A stretch of 64,000 nt of DNA. Origin: CADEDH01 sp963732695 (GTDB lineage: Bacteria; Actinomycetota; Acidimicrobiia; Acidimicrobiales; SZUA-35). The position numbers were made by a program, and so were the translations under genes. Of the stretch, positions 1 to 7,904 are shown piece by piece (position 1 is the first letter of the stretch; each line of letters opens with the position of its first letter). Under the pieces are notes generated by a model. It searched no databases and had not been told where the DNA came from. It worked only from the letters and a program-made list of their open reading frames with translations. The stretch covers positions 372,001-436,000 of the forward strand of contig CAVTAP010000013.1 in assembly GCA_963732695.1 (NCBI GenBank), in the 5' to 3' direction.

Positions 1-495
1 GCCATGTTCCTGCGGGGCGACCACTTCACGCTCGAGCAGAAGCGGCGCAACTTCGACTACTACGACCCGATCACCACCGGTGACTCGTCACTGTCGGCCT
101 GCGTGCAGGCGATCATGGCGGCCGAGGTGGGGGAGCAGGAGCTGGCCGAGGCGTACTTCAAGGAGTCGCTGTACCTCGATCTGTGCGACACGCACGGCAA
201 CACGGCCGACGGCATTCACATCGCCAACGCCGGCGGGGTGTGGGCGGCGCTGATACACGGATTCGCCGGCTTCCACGAGAACGAGGAGCGGGTACGGTTC
301 AGCCCCCGGCTGCCCGAGCGGTGGCGGAGCCTGACCGTGCGCCTGGTCCGCCACGGCACGAGGGCCACGGTGGCCATCGACCACGACGGCTACACCGTGT
401 CGGTGGCGAGCGGCGACGGCCTGCCGGTGGAGACCCCGGAAGGTGTGGTGATCCTCGGTGCTGGCGAGTCGGTCCGGGTGGCCACCGCCAGGTAG
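1..495 (+). CDS. GH65-family glycoside phosphorylase, C-terminal part (5' end outside window)
   Basis: This is the last ~165 residues of a glycoside hydrolase family 65 enzyme, the family of maltose, trehalose and kojibiose phosphorylases, which split alpha-glucosides with phosphate in the cytoplasm. Visible are the FDYYDPITTGDSSLS stretch and the NTADGIHIANAGGVWAAL stretch typical of the end of the (alpha/alpha)6 barrel, followed by a small beta-rich C-terminal domain. Codon 1 of the window is in frame (GCC), so the gene enters from the left. The catalytic acid lies upstream and cannot be seen, so substrate specificity is unknown. Full-length relatives are roughly 750-800 residues. Confidence 0.9.
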   Translation, partial: AMFLRGDHFTLEQKRRNFDYYDPITTGDSSLSACVQAIMAAEVGEQELAEAYFKESLYLDLCDTHGNTADGIHIANAGGVWAALIHGFAGFHENEERVRFSPRLPERWRSLTVRLVRHGTRATVAIDHDGYTVSVASGDGLPVETPEGVVILGAGESVRVATAR

Positions 496-511
496 CTTCG
501 CTGGGTGACGC

Positions 512-673
512 TCAGCCGTCGCTGGCGACGGTCGGGCCGGGCCCGGACGAGGCGGCCGGCTGGGGTGGGCCGCCCAGGGCGATCATGGCGGTGGCCACGG
601 CCAGGGCGGCCAGTACGGCGGCGAGCCAGCGGGTTGACGGGCGCCCCGGGGCGCGCCGAGACAGGCAGTGCAT
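512..673 (-). CDS. small single-pass membrane protein
   Basis: A 53-residue protein, not recognised. It has a basic N-terminus, one hydrophobic segment (about residues 17-33, WLAAVLAALAVATAMIAL) and a Pro/Ser/Gly tail. I chose the internal ATG at 673 rather than the longer frame because GGAGGG stands 6 nt upstream of it. It converges with the GH65 gene, with only 16 nt between their stops. It could be a short secreted peptide or a membrane anchor. No functional assignment is possible. Confidence 0.5.
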   Translation of the reverse strand: MHCLSRRAPGRPSTRWLAAVLAALAVATAMIALGGPPQPAASSGPGPTVASDG

Positions 674-778
674 GATGGTCCCTCCGAACGAGCGGGGCGC
701 CCTGGTGGCGCCGAGGCTCACCCGGCTGTACGGCCGGCGGGGCCGGTTGGTTCGCGATCGTCCCGTCAGGATTCTGGC

Positions 779-1546
779 TCAGCCGGCCAGGAGCTTGGCC
801 ACGGCGATGAGGCCGACGGTGACGATGATGGCACGCAGCACGTTGGGCGGAAGGTGCCGGCCCACCGCGGCGCCCGCCGTTCCCCCGATGGCCGATCCCA
901 CGGCGATCAGGCCCGCCGCCTTCCAGTCGACCTGGTCCGGCGACACGATGAGGAAGACGACGGCGGCCACGGCATTGACGATCATGACGAGCACGTTCTT
1001 CAACCCGTTCAGCTGCTGCACCGGGTTGGCCATGAGGGCGCCGAGGAGGCCGAGGACGATGATGCCCTGGGCGGCGCCGAAGTAGCCGCCATAGATGCCG
1101 GCGCACAGGATGCCGACCCGGGCCAGGTTGCTCGGCCCCGCCGGGGCGTTCTCGTCTCTCGGCTTCTCCCGGACGCGTTTCTGCAGGTAGGGACCGGCGA
1201 TCACCAGGGCGATGCCGGCCATGACCAGCACCGGTACGACGGCCCGGAAGACGTCGGGGTCGAGGCGCAGGAGCAGGACGGCGCCGACGATGGAACCGAC
1301 GACCGAGAGCGGGGCGAAGTGGGCGACGAGCGAGCGGAGCTCCCGCACCTCGCGCCGGTAGCCGATGGCGCCGGCCAGGCTGCCCGGGATCAGCCCCAGG
1401 CTGTTCGAGACGTTGGCCGTCACCGGCGGCACGCCGATCAACAGCAGGGTCGGGAACGTGATCAGCGTGCCCGAGCCGACGATGGCGTTGACCGCACCGG
1501 CGCCGATCCCAGCGAGTATCACCAACAGGGCGTCGGTTGTCGTCAT
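779..1546 (-). CDS. TauE/SafE-family sulfite/organosulfonate exporter-like permease
   Basis: A 255-residue polytopic inner-membrane protein of the TauE/SafE (DUF81) family, whose members export sulfite, sulfoacetate or related anions. Two homologous hydrophobic halves are visible, each starting with a Gly-rich segment (GAGAVNAIVGSGTLITFP near residue 15; GGYFGAAQGIIVLGLLGA near residue 155), which is the family hallmark, and there are about seven or eight membrane spans. The length is normal. There is no Shine-Dalgarno before the ATG. The start codon overlaps the stop of a short upstream frame (ATGA), hinting at translational coupling. The substrate is not predictable. Confidence 0.85.
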   Translation of the reverse strand: MTTTDALLVILAGIGAGAVNAIVGSGTLITFPTLLLIGVPPVTANVSNSLGLIPGSLAGAIGYRREVRELRSLVAHFAPLSVVGSIVGAVLLLRLDPDVFRAVVPVLVMAGIALVIAGPYLQKRVREKPRDENAPAGPSNLARVGILCAGIYGGYFGAAQGIIVLGLLGALMANPVQQLNGLKNVLVMIVNAVAAVVFLIVSPDQVDWKAAGLIAVGSAIGGTAGAAVGRHLPPNVLRAIIVTVGLIAVAKLLAG

Positions 1547-1757
1547 GCCGGCCGCGCCAGGGCCATCTGCTCCGTCTCGACCTGCACGCCGACACGATAC
1601 CCGGCCCCGGCCAGAGGCTCGATTCCGTCCGGTGGAGGCGCTATCGCCGCGACGTCACGGAGGGCCCCCAGGCTGTGCCATCCCACCAACGCAGGCTCGT
1701 ACCGTCGCTGTACCAGGCCGGAGGTACGGGAGGGGGATCGAGTTCCACGCTGCGCAT
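1543..1757 (-). other. short DUF2510-like reading frame(s) upstream of the TauE gene
   Basis: The ~300-nt space between 1546 and 1850 has no normal gene, but the minus strand holds a 38-codon frame (ATG at 1757, TAG at 1641-1643). It encodes AWYSDGTSLRWWDGTAWG, very like the DUF2510 motif (WYPDP...LRYWDGtxW). An overlapping frame (GTG at 1686) reads on and stops in an ATGA overlap with the TauE start. One explanation is a single ~70-residue gene broken by a frameshift; another is chance overlap. DUF2510 normally sits at the cytosolic N-terminus of actinobacterial membrane proteins. Confidence 0.35.
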
Positions 1758-1836
1758 CGTACGTTCGCCGGTCTCTCGATGTGAGCCGGACCTACCTGCC
1801 CCGCTGAAACTCTCCCCCGGGAACGGCCGGCAGTCA

Positions 1837-1849
1837 TAGGCTCCCGGGC
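1837..1849 (+). promoter_or_regulatory. leaderless-type -10 (TAGGCT, 7 nt from ATG)
   Basis: TAGGCT ends 7 nt before the ATG at 1850 and no ribosome binding site is present, as expected for a leaderless transcript. Confidence 0.45.
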
Positions 1850-2266
1850 ATGACAGCTGACGAGGTGGTTGCCTTCCGCGAGGAGCTGCGTGCGTCGCTG
1901 GGTGGTTTCGTGATGCCCGGCGCCTACGGCGTGGGTGTGATCGAGCCGGACGGGATCCGCTTCCCGGTGGTCAACCGCGCCGGCAGCCATGACCTGCCGG
2001 CAGTGGTGCTGGCCTCGGTGCTCGGTTACCGCAGCGGAACCTGCGCCATCGCCACCAGTACCGACCAGCTCCGGCACGCCTTCACGACATTGGAGCCGGT
2101 CGAAGCGTGCACAGCGTTTGGGCACCCCAACCTGTGGGCCTGGCGGGAGATGCTCCACAACTCGCCCGCCGGCGAGTTCGTCACCGTCTTCGTCTCCGGT
2201 TCCGGAGACGACACCATCGGCCAGGCCGAGGCCGCCTTCGCCGCCCTGCCGGGAAACACCGACTGA
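1850..2266 (+). CDS. conserved hypothetical protein
   Basis: A 138-residue soluble protein, not recognised. It has no signal peptide and a mixed alpha/beta composition (VVLASVLGYRSGTCAIATS; EFVTVFVSGSGDD). It begins at an ATG with no Shine-Dalgarno but a TAGGCT hexamer 7 nt upstream, and it is followed after 75 nt by queF in the same direction. Codon use resembles its neighbours. Nothing visible suggests an enzyme active site. Confidence 0.6.
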   Translation: MTADEVVAFREELRASLGGFVMPGAYGVGVIEPDGIRFPVVNRAGSHDLPAVVLASVLGYRSGTCAIATSTDQLRHAFTTLEPVEACTAFGHPNLWAWREMLHNSPAGEFVTVFVSGSGDDTIGQAEAAFAALPGNTD

Positions 2267-2328
2267 CGATGGCGCGGGGGTGCGTCACCCGATGTAGCCG
2301 CACCTCCGGTCGGGCGTAGGCCGGCCGG

Positions 2329-2341
2329 TACCCTGGACGGC
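2329..2341 (+). promoter_or_regulatory. leaderless-type -10 for queF (TACCCT)
   Basis: TACCCT lies at 2329-2334, 7 nt before the ATG of queF, with no ribosome binding site between them. Confidence 0.45.
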
Positions 2342-2752
2342 ATGGACACCCCGGCTGATCCCGAGCTGAACAACCAGCCGAACGACGAGCTGACGGCGCT
2401 GCGCTCGGTGGTGCGGGAGCCGATGGACCACGTCGAGTGCTTCCCGGCCCCGTCGTCGTGTACGCGGGTGACGTTCACCACCGACGAGGTCACCTCGATG
2501 TGCCCCGTCACCGGCCAGCCCGACTGGTCGACGGTGGCCATCAGCTACGAACCCGATCAGCGCTGCGTGGAGTCGAAGTCGCTCAAGCTGTTCCTGTGGT
2601 CGTTCCGGGATCAGCAGATCTTCGCCGAGGCCCTGGCCGCCGCCATCGCCGCCGAGATCCACCGGGCCGCCGCCCCCCACCGCACCACGGTGGTCGTCAC
2701 CCAGCACGTCCGGGGCGGCATCGTCACCGAGGCCACAGCCGAGCTGCCGTAG
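2342..2752 (+). CDS. queF: NADPH-dependent preQ0 reductase QueF
   Basis: This 136-residue type I (single-domain, T-fold) QueF reduces 7-cyano-7-deazaguanine to 7-aminomethyl-7-deazaguanine with NADPH, in the queuosine tRNA-modification pathway. The sequence shows the QueF motif TSMCPVTGQPDW, with the catalytic Cys at residue 54 and Asp at 61, matching Cys55/Asp62 of the Bacillus enzyme. The substrate-binding CVESKSLKL block and the C-terminal RGGI are also present. No other queuosine gene is in the window, so the substrate would come from salvage or from genes elsewhere. The start is the only ATG ahead of the domain and looks leaderless. Confidence 0.93.
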   Translation: MDTPADPELNNQPNDELTALRSVVREPMDHVECFPAPSSCTRVTFTTDEVTSMCPVTGQPDWSTVAISYEPDQRCVESKSLKLFLWSFRDQQIFAEALAAAIAAEIHRAAAPHRTTVVVTQHVRGGIVTEATAELP

Positions 2753-2767
2753 CCCTGGCGGCGCCGT

Positions 2768-3910
2768 CTACCAGCGACAGTCGCCCTGGTAGGGCACCTG
2801 CACCACGGGGTGCCCGTCGCGCTCGATCAACGTGGGCACCAGGCACGCGGTGATGGTCCCATCAGGCTCGACGATCACCTGGGCCACCGCCGTGGTGGCG
2901 CCGGCGTCGCTCAGACGGGGCCACACGAAGTTGCCGAGCCCCCAGGCCACCGGTTTGCCGGCGATCGTCTCGAGCGGGTTGAGGCGGTGCGAGTGATGGC
3001 CGAAGATCACGTCGGCCCCGGCATCGATCATGGCCCGGGCCCGCTCCACGTCGTCGGCCCGGGGTGTGGTGTCGAGCTCCACGCCCCAGTGGATGGCCAC
3101 GATCACCAGGTCGGCCTGGGCCTTGGCCCGCTTGACCGCCGCCACCATGCGTTCGGTCGTGTCGCCGTCGGCCATGCCGGGGCGGCCCGGCCCGGCCACC
3201 CATGACGGGTCGGGGATCACCCCGCCGAAGCCGAGCACGGCGATCCTCCAACCCTTCACCGTGAAGAGGGCCGGGGCCTCTGCCTCGGCGTCGTCCCGGC
3301 CCACCCCCACCGGAGCGAGGCCGGCGGCCACCACGTTGGCCCTCGTGTCGAGCAGGGCGGCCGGGCCGTAGTCGCCGCTGTGGTTGTTGGCCAGGTTGGC
3401 CACCTCCACCCCGGCCCCCTTCATCACCGGGAGCCCGGCCGGGTCACAGTTGAAGTTGAACTCCTTGGGCACCTTGGCCCCCAGGGCCGACGAGGCGCAT
3501 TCCAGGTTGACCACCGTCAGGTCATCCTTGGTGAACAGATCCTGCAGGCCGGTGAAGGCATAGCCGTAGCCCTCGGTGCGGAACGCCGGGATGTAGTTCG
3601 GATCGAGGTTGGTGTCGCCCGCCCCGCTGATGACCAGCCGCTGCCGGGCCGCCGGCGCGGCGGTGGCAGGGGCCGCGGTCGCAGGGGCCGTCGTGGTGGG
3701 GGTCGTGGCTGTCGTGGCTGTGACGGCGGGGGTGGCGGCCGCTTCGCCCTCGGCCCGGAGGCCGATCGGCGGGGTGAACACCGGCCCCGGGGCGCGCTCG
3801 GCCGGCGCGATCGACGCCGCCGTGGCCGCAGCCCGGTTCCCGCTCGCCCCGGCCCAGGCGGTGACCAGACCCCCCCACAGCAGCAGCACCAGCAGGGCCT
3901 GTCTGTGCAT
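2768..3910 (-). CDS. CapA-like metallophosphatase, exported
   Basis: A 380-residue secreted or anchored protein of the CapA (PGA_cap) calcineurin-like fold, related to poly-gamma-glutamate capsule protein CapA. After a signal sequence (MHRQALLVLLLWGGLVTAWA) and a Thr/Ala-rich linker (about residues 60-90), the metallophosphatase motifs follow: GAGDTNLD, NLECA, ANNHSGDYG, IHWGVE and GHHSHRLNP. These supply the Asp/Asn/His metal ligands. No other capsule genes are adjacent, so the substrate is unknown. I used the ATG at 3910, where the signal peptide begins; a longer upstream frame is antisense to the next gene's end. It converges on queF with a 15-nt gap. Confidence 0.85.
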   Translation of the reverse strand: MHRQALLVLLLWGGLVTAWAGASGNRAAATAASIAPAERAPGPVFTPPIGLRAEGEAAATPAVTATTATTPTTTAPATAAPATAAPAARQRLVISGAGDTNLDPNYIPAFRTEGYGYAFTGLQDLFTKDDLTVVNLECASSALGAKVPKEFNFNCDPAGLPVMKGAGVEVANLANNHSGDYGPAALLDTRANVVAAGLAPVGVGRDDAEAEAPALFTVKGWRIAVLGFGGVIPDPSWVAGPGRPGMADGDTTERMVAAVKRAKAQADLVIVAIHWGVELDTTPRADDVERARAMIDAGADVIFGHHSHRLNPLETIAGKPVAWGLGNFVWPRLSDAGATTAVAQVIVEPDGTITACLVPTLIERDGHPVVQVPYQGDCRW

Positions 3911-3937
3911 CGGAGCGAGTATGCCCGCTCGGCCGCT

Positions 3938-3985
3938 GATCTCGGTGCGTGACGAGCCGCCGGCGGTTCGGTGTGCACCGAGATC
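3938..3985. terminator. 11-bp perfect inverted repeat downstream of the fused CaiB gene
   Basis: Arms GATCTCGGTGC and GCACCGAGATC are separated by 26 nt. The repeat lies between the CaiB stop (4003) and the CapA start (3910). There is no T-tract. It is similar in design to repeats at 9784 and 21898. Confidence 0.45.
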
Positions 3986-4002
3986 TAGCCGGGAGGGGTG
4001 GG

Positions 4003-6636
4003 CTAGAAGGGGTGGCCCTGGGCGTCGCGGTAGCCGTCGGCCAGGTGGCCCTCGGCGGCCAGAGCGGCCATGGCGGCATCGTCCTTGCCCAGGATGGTGC
4101 GGTACACGTAGTCGTTGTCCCGCCCCATCATGTTGATCGGCCCCCACGCCATCGGGGGCCCGTCCCACCGCCACTGGTGGCCGGGGAACAGGACCTCGGG
4201 CACATCGTCGCTCGAGTTGGGACGGAACCACTGCCGGGCGGCGAGCTGGGGGTCGGCGTAGAGGCCGGGCTCGTCGAGCACGGGGGCGGCGGCCACCCCG
4301 GCCTGGCGGCACGCCGCCAGCACCTCCTCGATCGAGCGGGCCGACGTCCAGCCGTCAAGCTCCCGGTCGAGGTCGTCGTGCCGTTCCCGCCGGCCGTCCT
4401 CGGTGGCCAGCGTCGGGTCGCCCACCGCCCACCCGGGACGACCCAGCGCCTCGACCAGCCGCGTCCATTGGCCGTCGTCGGCCACGCTGAGCGCCACCCA
4501 GGCGTCGTCGCCGGCGCACCGGTACACGCCCTGGGGTGCCCGGTGGGGATGGCGGTTGCCATGGATCTCATGGGGCTGGCCCGTCATCGAGGCGTCGATC
4601 AGATACTCCCCGATGTACTGCAGCAGGTTCTCGGCCTGGGCCACCTCCACCAGCTCGCCCACCCCGGTGGCGGCCCGTCGGCGCAGGGCGGCCAGGGTGG
4701 CGAAGGCCCCCACCACGCCGGTGGCGGGGTCCATGTAGTACGTGGGGTCGAGCGAGGTGGGGTCGAGGTCCGGATACCCCCGCAGCGACGAGTAGCCGCA
4801 CAGAGCCTCCATGTGGGCCCCGAACCCGACGTACCCGGCGTAGGGGCCGTCGAGCCCGAGGAGGGGCAGCCGCAGCATCACCAGCTCCGGGTTGCGCTCG
4901 TGCAGCACGTCCCACCCCAGCCCGAGCGACGGCAGCACCCGGATGGAGTTGTTCTCCACCACCAGGTCGGCCTGGTCCACCAGTTCGAGGAACGTCTCCC
5001 GGCCCAGCTCGGTGCGGAGGTCCACCGTCATGCCCAGCTTGGTGCGGGCGTGGGAGACGAAGGCCGCCGGCTGGTTCCACGGCCGTTCTCCGGCCCGACC
5101 CCCGGGGAAGCGGCCCCACAGCTGGCCCAGATCGGACTCGTGGCCGGGGCGGGGCCGGGGGACCACACCCCGGGTGGCGGTGGGGAACAGGTTGGGGTTG
5201 TCGAGGCGGATCACCTCGGCCCCGAGGTCGGCCAGGAGGGTGGTGGTGAGGGGCCCGGCCCACACCACGGTGAGGTCGATCACCCGGATCCCGGCCAGCG
5301 GCAGGCGGCGGGCGTCGGGCCCATCCTCCCCACCCACGGCGTCGCCGAACTCTGTCGCGATATGCCGCCCAGGGCGGCGCAAGGTGACAAGGTTCGGCCC
5401 GGGGCGCGTTATGCCGGCCCCCTCCCTCACTTCGGCGGCCAGCTCCTCCCGGACCTCGGCGGTGTGCTGGCCGAGCAGGGGAGCGGGGCGCCGGGCCCGC
5501 CAGCCGTTGGCCATGCGGACCTGGGGCCCGGGCGCCTCGTAGGGGCCGGCCGCCGGATGGTCCCACCGCTGCCAGAAGTCCCGCTGGCGGAAATGCTCGT
5601 CGGCCAGTACATCGGTGGTGGAGTTGACCGGGGTGATGGCCAGGCGCTCCCGCTGGGCGTCCTCCATCGTCTCCTGCTTGGTCCGCTGCATGGTCCAACC
5701 GAAGATGGCGGCGTTGAGCTGCTCGGGGAAATCGTCGTCGTCGAACCAGTCGGGCTTGGACACGGTGCGGATCAGGTCGTCGTCGCCCAGCAGGTCGGCC
5801 ACCCGGGGCATCCAGTTGGGGGTGAACACGATCTGGCAGTAGCCGTCGCCCGTGGGATAGATGCCGGCCGGGATGGCGCCCATCCGGCCGCCGCCGGCCC
5901 GGTAGCCGACACGCCCGTCGAACTGCCAGCCCACGAACATGGCGGCCCGCCGGTCGATCGAGGCGGCCTGGGTCTCCACGTTCGACACGTCCACGTGCGT
6001 GCCCCGGCCCGACGCCTCGGCCATCGCCACCGCCGCCAGGGCGGCCAGCGCCCCCACCGCCCCGCAGTGGTACTCCACGATGCGGCCGGCCAGCTTCATC
6101 GGCTCCCGGTCGGGGTCGCCGGTGGCCAGCATGGGCCCGCCCAGAGCGTAGGCCGTGAGGTCGTTGCCGGCCAGGGTGGCGTAGGGGCCGGTCTGGCCGT
6201 GGGGGGTGACGCTGGCCACCACGAGCCGGGGGTTGGCCGCCCGCAGCGCATCGGGCCCGAGCCCGAGGGCGTCGAGCGCGCCCGGGGTGTGCGACTCGAC
6301 CACGAGGTCGGCCCGGGCGGCCAGAGCCCGCATCAGACCGGCTCCCTCCGGTGTGGCCAGGTCGGCCACCACCGAGCGTTTGTTCGTGTTCAGGTGGAGG
6401 AACAGCGGGCTGCGTTCGGGGTCGGGCCGGGGGCCGGGGCGGGCCCCCTCCCGGCGGGCCTCGTCGCCGCCCGGGGGCTCCACCTTCACCACGTCGGCCC
6501 CGAAGTCGGCCAGGAGCTTGGCGGCGTAGGGGCCGGCCACACCGGTGGCCAGCTCCACCACCCGGAGCCCGGCCAGGGGTTGGGGCGGCGGCGACGCAGC
6601 GTCGGCGCGGCGGGAGTCGGGCGGTGCTCCGGTCAT
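4003..6636 (-). CDS. two-domain CaiB/BaiF-type (family III) CoA-transferase fusion
   Basis: About 877 residues holding two complete CaiB/BaiF domains in tandem; single family members are about 400. Family III enzymes move CoA between acyl groups. Domain 1 (about residues 20-385) starts LAGLRVVELATGVAGPYAAKLLADFGADVVKVE; domain 2 (about 440-875) starts LAGIRVIDLTVVWAGPLTTTLLADLGAEVI. Domain 2 keeps the catalytic Asp in MDPATGVVGA. In domain 1 the aligned residue appears to be Glu (VEYHCGAVGA). The linker is encoded by a palindromic repeat (5363-5397). The ATG at 6636 is preferred over the GTG at 6654. It lies 57 nt after a TetR gene in the same operon. Its substrate is unknown, and lipid or aromatic acyl-CoA catabolism is likely. 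Confidence 0.88.
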   Translation of the reverse strand: MTGAPPDSRRADAASPPPQPLAGLRVVELATGVAGPYAAKLLADFGADVVKVEPPGGDEARREGARPGPRPDPERSPLFLHLNTNKRSVVADLATPEGAGLMRALAARADLVVESHTPGALDALGLGPDALRAANPRLVVASVTPHGQTGPYATLAGNDLTAYALGGPMLATGDPDREPMKLAGRIVEYHCGAVGALAALAAVAMAEASGRGTHVDVSNVETQAASIDRRAAMFVGWQFDGRVGYRAGGGRMGAIPAGIYPTGDGYCQIVFTPNWMPRVADLLGDDDLIRTVSKPDWFDDDDFPEQLNAAIFGWTMQRTKQETMEDAQRERLAITPVNSTTDVLADEHFRQRDFWQRWDHPAAGPYEAPGPQVRMANGWRARRPAPLLGQHTAEVREELAAEVREGAGITRPGPNLVTLRRPGRHIATEFGDAVGGEDGPDARRLPLAGIRVIDLTVVWAGPLTTTLLADLGAEVIRLDNPNLFPTATRGVVPRPRPGHESDLGQLWGRFPGGRAGERPWNQPAAFVSHARTKLGMTVDLRTELGRETFLELVDQADLVVENNSIRVLPSLGLGWDVLHERNPELVMLRLPLLGLDGPYAGYVGFGAHMEALCGYSSLRGYPDLDPTSLDPTYYMDPATGVVGAFATLAALRRRAATGVGELVEVAQAENLLQYIGEYLIDASMTGQPHEIHGNRHPHRAPQGVYRCAGDDAWVALSVADDGQWTRLVEALGRPGWAVGDPTLATEDGRRERHDDLDRELDGWTSARSIEEVLAACRQAGVAAAPVLDEPGLYADPQLAARQWFRPNSSDDVPEVLFPGHQWRWDGPPMAWGPINMMGRDNDYVYRTILGKDDAAMAALAAEGHLADGYRDAQGHPF
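5363..5397. repeat. dispersed palindromic repeat, copy C, inside the CaiB linker
   Basis: TGCCGCC-CAG-GGCGGC is followed by GCAAGGTGACAAGGTTCGG. It matches the repeat copies at 11158 and 18181, but here it is translated in the interdomain linker of the fused CoA-transferase. Confidence 0.6.
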
Positions 6637-6693
6637 CCCGACACTGGACCACACGGGCCCGGCCGGGCGCCAGAATCCCTGGTGGCGGCCGCC

Positions 6694-7335
6694 CTACGGG
6701 GAGGGGGCGACCCCGAACACCAGGGCCAGGTAGCGGCGGAGGTGGCCCAGGCTCTCGACGGCCACCGACGGATCGTCGGCCGCCTTGGCCACCACGAAGG
6801 CCCCCTGGACCACCACCATCAGGTGGCGGGCCAGTGACGGGGCGTCGACTCCGGCCGGGTTCCCGGCGTCGGCCAGGGCCTGGGCCAGGTCGGCCTCCAG
6901 GGTGCGGGCGTGGCCGAGGATGGCGGCCCCGCAGGCGTCGCGCACCGCCGGGCTCGACCCGTACGCCTCCTGCACCATGGTGCCGGCCAGGCAGGTGACG
7001 GCCGCCAGCGGCAGCCCGGGAATCAGCTCGGCCCGCAGGTCGACGTAGGCCAGCACCCGCTCGGCCGCCGTGGCCTCCTGGTGGTAGGCGGCGGCGGCGA
7101 ACACGGCACCGGTGGTGCTGTCCCAGTGCTCGGCCGCCGCCACCGCCAACGCCTCCTTCGACTCGAAGTGATGGAAGAAGGCGCCCTTGGTCACCCCGGC
7201 GGCGGCACACAGGTCGTCCACCGTGGTGGCGCTCAGGCCCTGGGCCCGGATCACGTCCACCGCGGCGTCGAGCAGCCGGCCCCGGGCCTCGCCCCGGGCC
7301 ACCCGGGTGGTGCCGCCGGCCGGTGCCGCCGCCAT
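6694..7335 (-). CDS. TetR-family transcriptional regulator
   Basis: A 213-residue TetR regulator. An N-terminal helix-turn-helix is visible at about residues 17-63 (ARGRLLDAAVDVIRAQG, TTVDDLCAAAGVTKGAFFHHFESKEAL), followed by an all-helical ligand domain. It is the middle gene of a VOC/TetR/CaiB minus-strand operon (7-nt gap upstream, 57-nt gap downstream). A TetR-style operator lies at 7844-7861 in the divergent promoter region, so it probably represses its own operon and perhaps the TauD/LLM pair. The ligand is unknown; an acyl-CoA or xenobiotic is plausible from context. Confidence 0.9.
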   Translation of the reverse strand: MAAAPAGGTTRVARGEARGRLLDAAVDVIRAQGLSATTVDDLCAAAGVTKGAFFHHFESKEALAVAAAEHWDSTTGAVFAAAAYHQEATAAERVLAYVDLRAELIPGLPLAAVTCLAGTMVQEAYGSSPAVRDACGAAILGHARTLEADLAQALADAGNPAGVDAPSLARHLMVVVQGAFVVAKAADDPSVAVESLGHLRRYLALVFGVAPSP

Positions 7336-7342
7336 GGCCCGA

Positions 7343-7810
7343 TCAGGCCCCGGCGCCGTCGGCGGCGGCTTCGAGGGCGGCCACGTCGAGCTTGACCATG
7401 CCCATCATGGCCTCCATCGTCCGCTGTACCCGGGCCGGATCGGGGTCGCCGATCAGCTCGAAGAAGCGCTGGGGCACGATCTGCCAGGAGAAGCCCCAGC
7501 GGTCCTTGAGCCAGCCGCACTGCACCTCGGTGCCCCCGTTCTCGGTCAGCATCGACCAGTAGTGGTCGACCTCGGCCTGGTCGGCGCACACAACGCTGAA
7601 CGACACGGCGTCGTTGGGTGACTGGTGGGGGCCGCCGTTGAGCGCCGTGAAGTGCTGACCGTCGAGCGTGAAGTCGACGGTGATGACAGAGCCGTCCCCC
7701 ATCTGGTTCACGCTGGTGATGGCGGAGTTGGGGAACACCTTGGTGTAGAGCTCGGCCGCTTCCAGGCCGTCCTTGTTCTCGAACCACAGGTTGGGGGTGA
7801 TGGTGGGCAT
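7343..7810 (-). CDS. VOC-family protein, PhnB/3-demethylubiquinone-methyltransferase-like
   Basis: A 155-residue vicinal-oxygen-chelate protein of the PhnB-like group, small cytoplasmic proteins of mostly unknown reaction. Typical blocks are TPNLWFENKDGLEAAELYTKVFPNS, FTLDGQHFTALNGGP, WGFSWQIVPQ and the C-terminal VQRTMEAMMGMVKLDVAALEAA. The start at 7810 is fixed by GGAGG 6-7 nt upstream; an upstream extension would run through the promoter region. It is the first gene of the operon with TetR and the fused CaiB. Confidence 0.88.
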   Translation of the reverse strand: MPTITPNLWFENKDGLEAAELYTKVFPNSAITSVNQMGDGSVITVDFTLDGQHFTALNGGPHQSPNDAVSFSVVCADQAEVDHYWSMLTENGGTEVQCGWLKDRWGFSWQIVPQRFFELIGDPDPARVQRTMEAMMGMVKLDVAALEAAADGAGA

Positions 7811-7843
7811 CGGTGCCTCCTTCGGTTGCTGTCCCGTGACCAT

Positions 7844-7861
7844 ACCAACTGGTCGGTTTGT
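7844..7861. promoter_or_regulatory. TetR-type operator between divergent operons
   Basis: The 18-mer ACCAACTGGTCGGTTTGT is an imperfect palindrome (AC-AAC-G half-sites, 12 of 18 positions symmetric) of the TetR operator style. It lies 33 nt upstream of the VOC gene and 43 nt upstream of the dioxygenase gene. Confidence 0.5.
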
Positions 7862-7904
7862 CTGTCGAGGGGCGTCGCCGCCGGGCCCGGGGCTACGGTG
7901 GGGC

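Noticed and set aside
3949..6837. Very long plus-strand open frame (about 960 codons) opposite the fused CaiB gene
   Set aside because: Composition is His/Gly/Val/Gln-rich with no domain. It is the antisense shadow of a clear CoA-transferase in GC-rich DNA.
4568..7210. Minus-strand 880-codon open frame crossing CaiB and TetR
   Set aside because: Arg/Gly/Pro-rich shadow in another frame of two well-supported genes.
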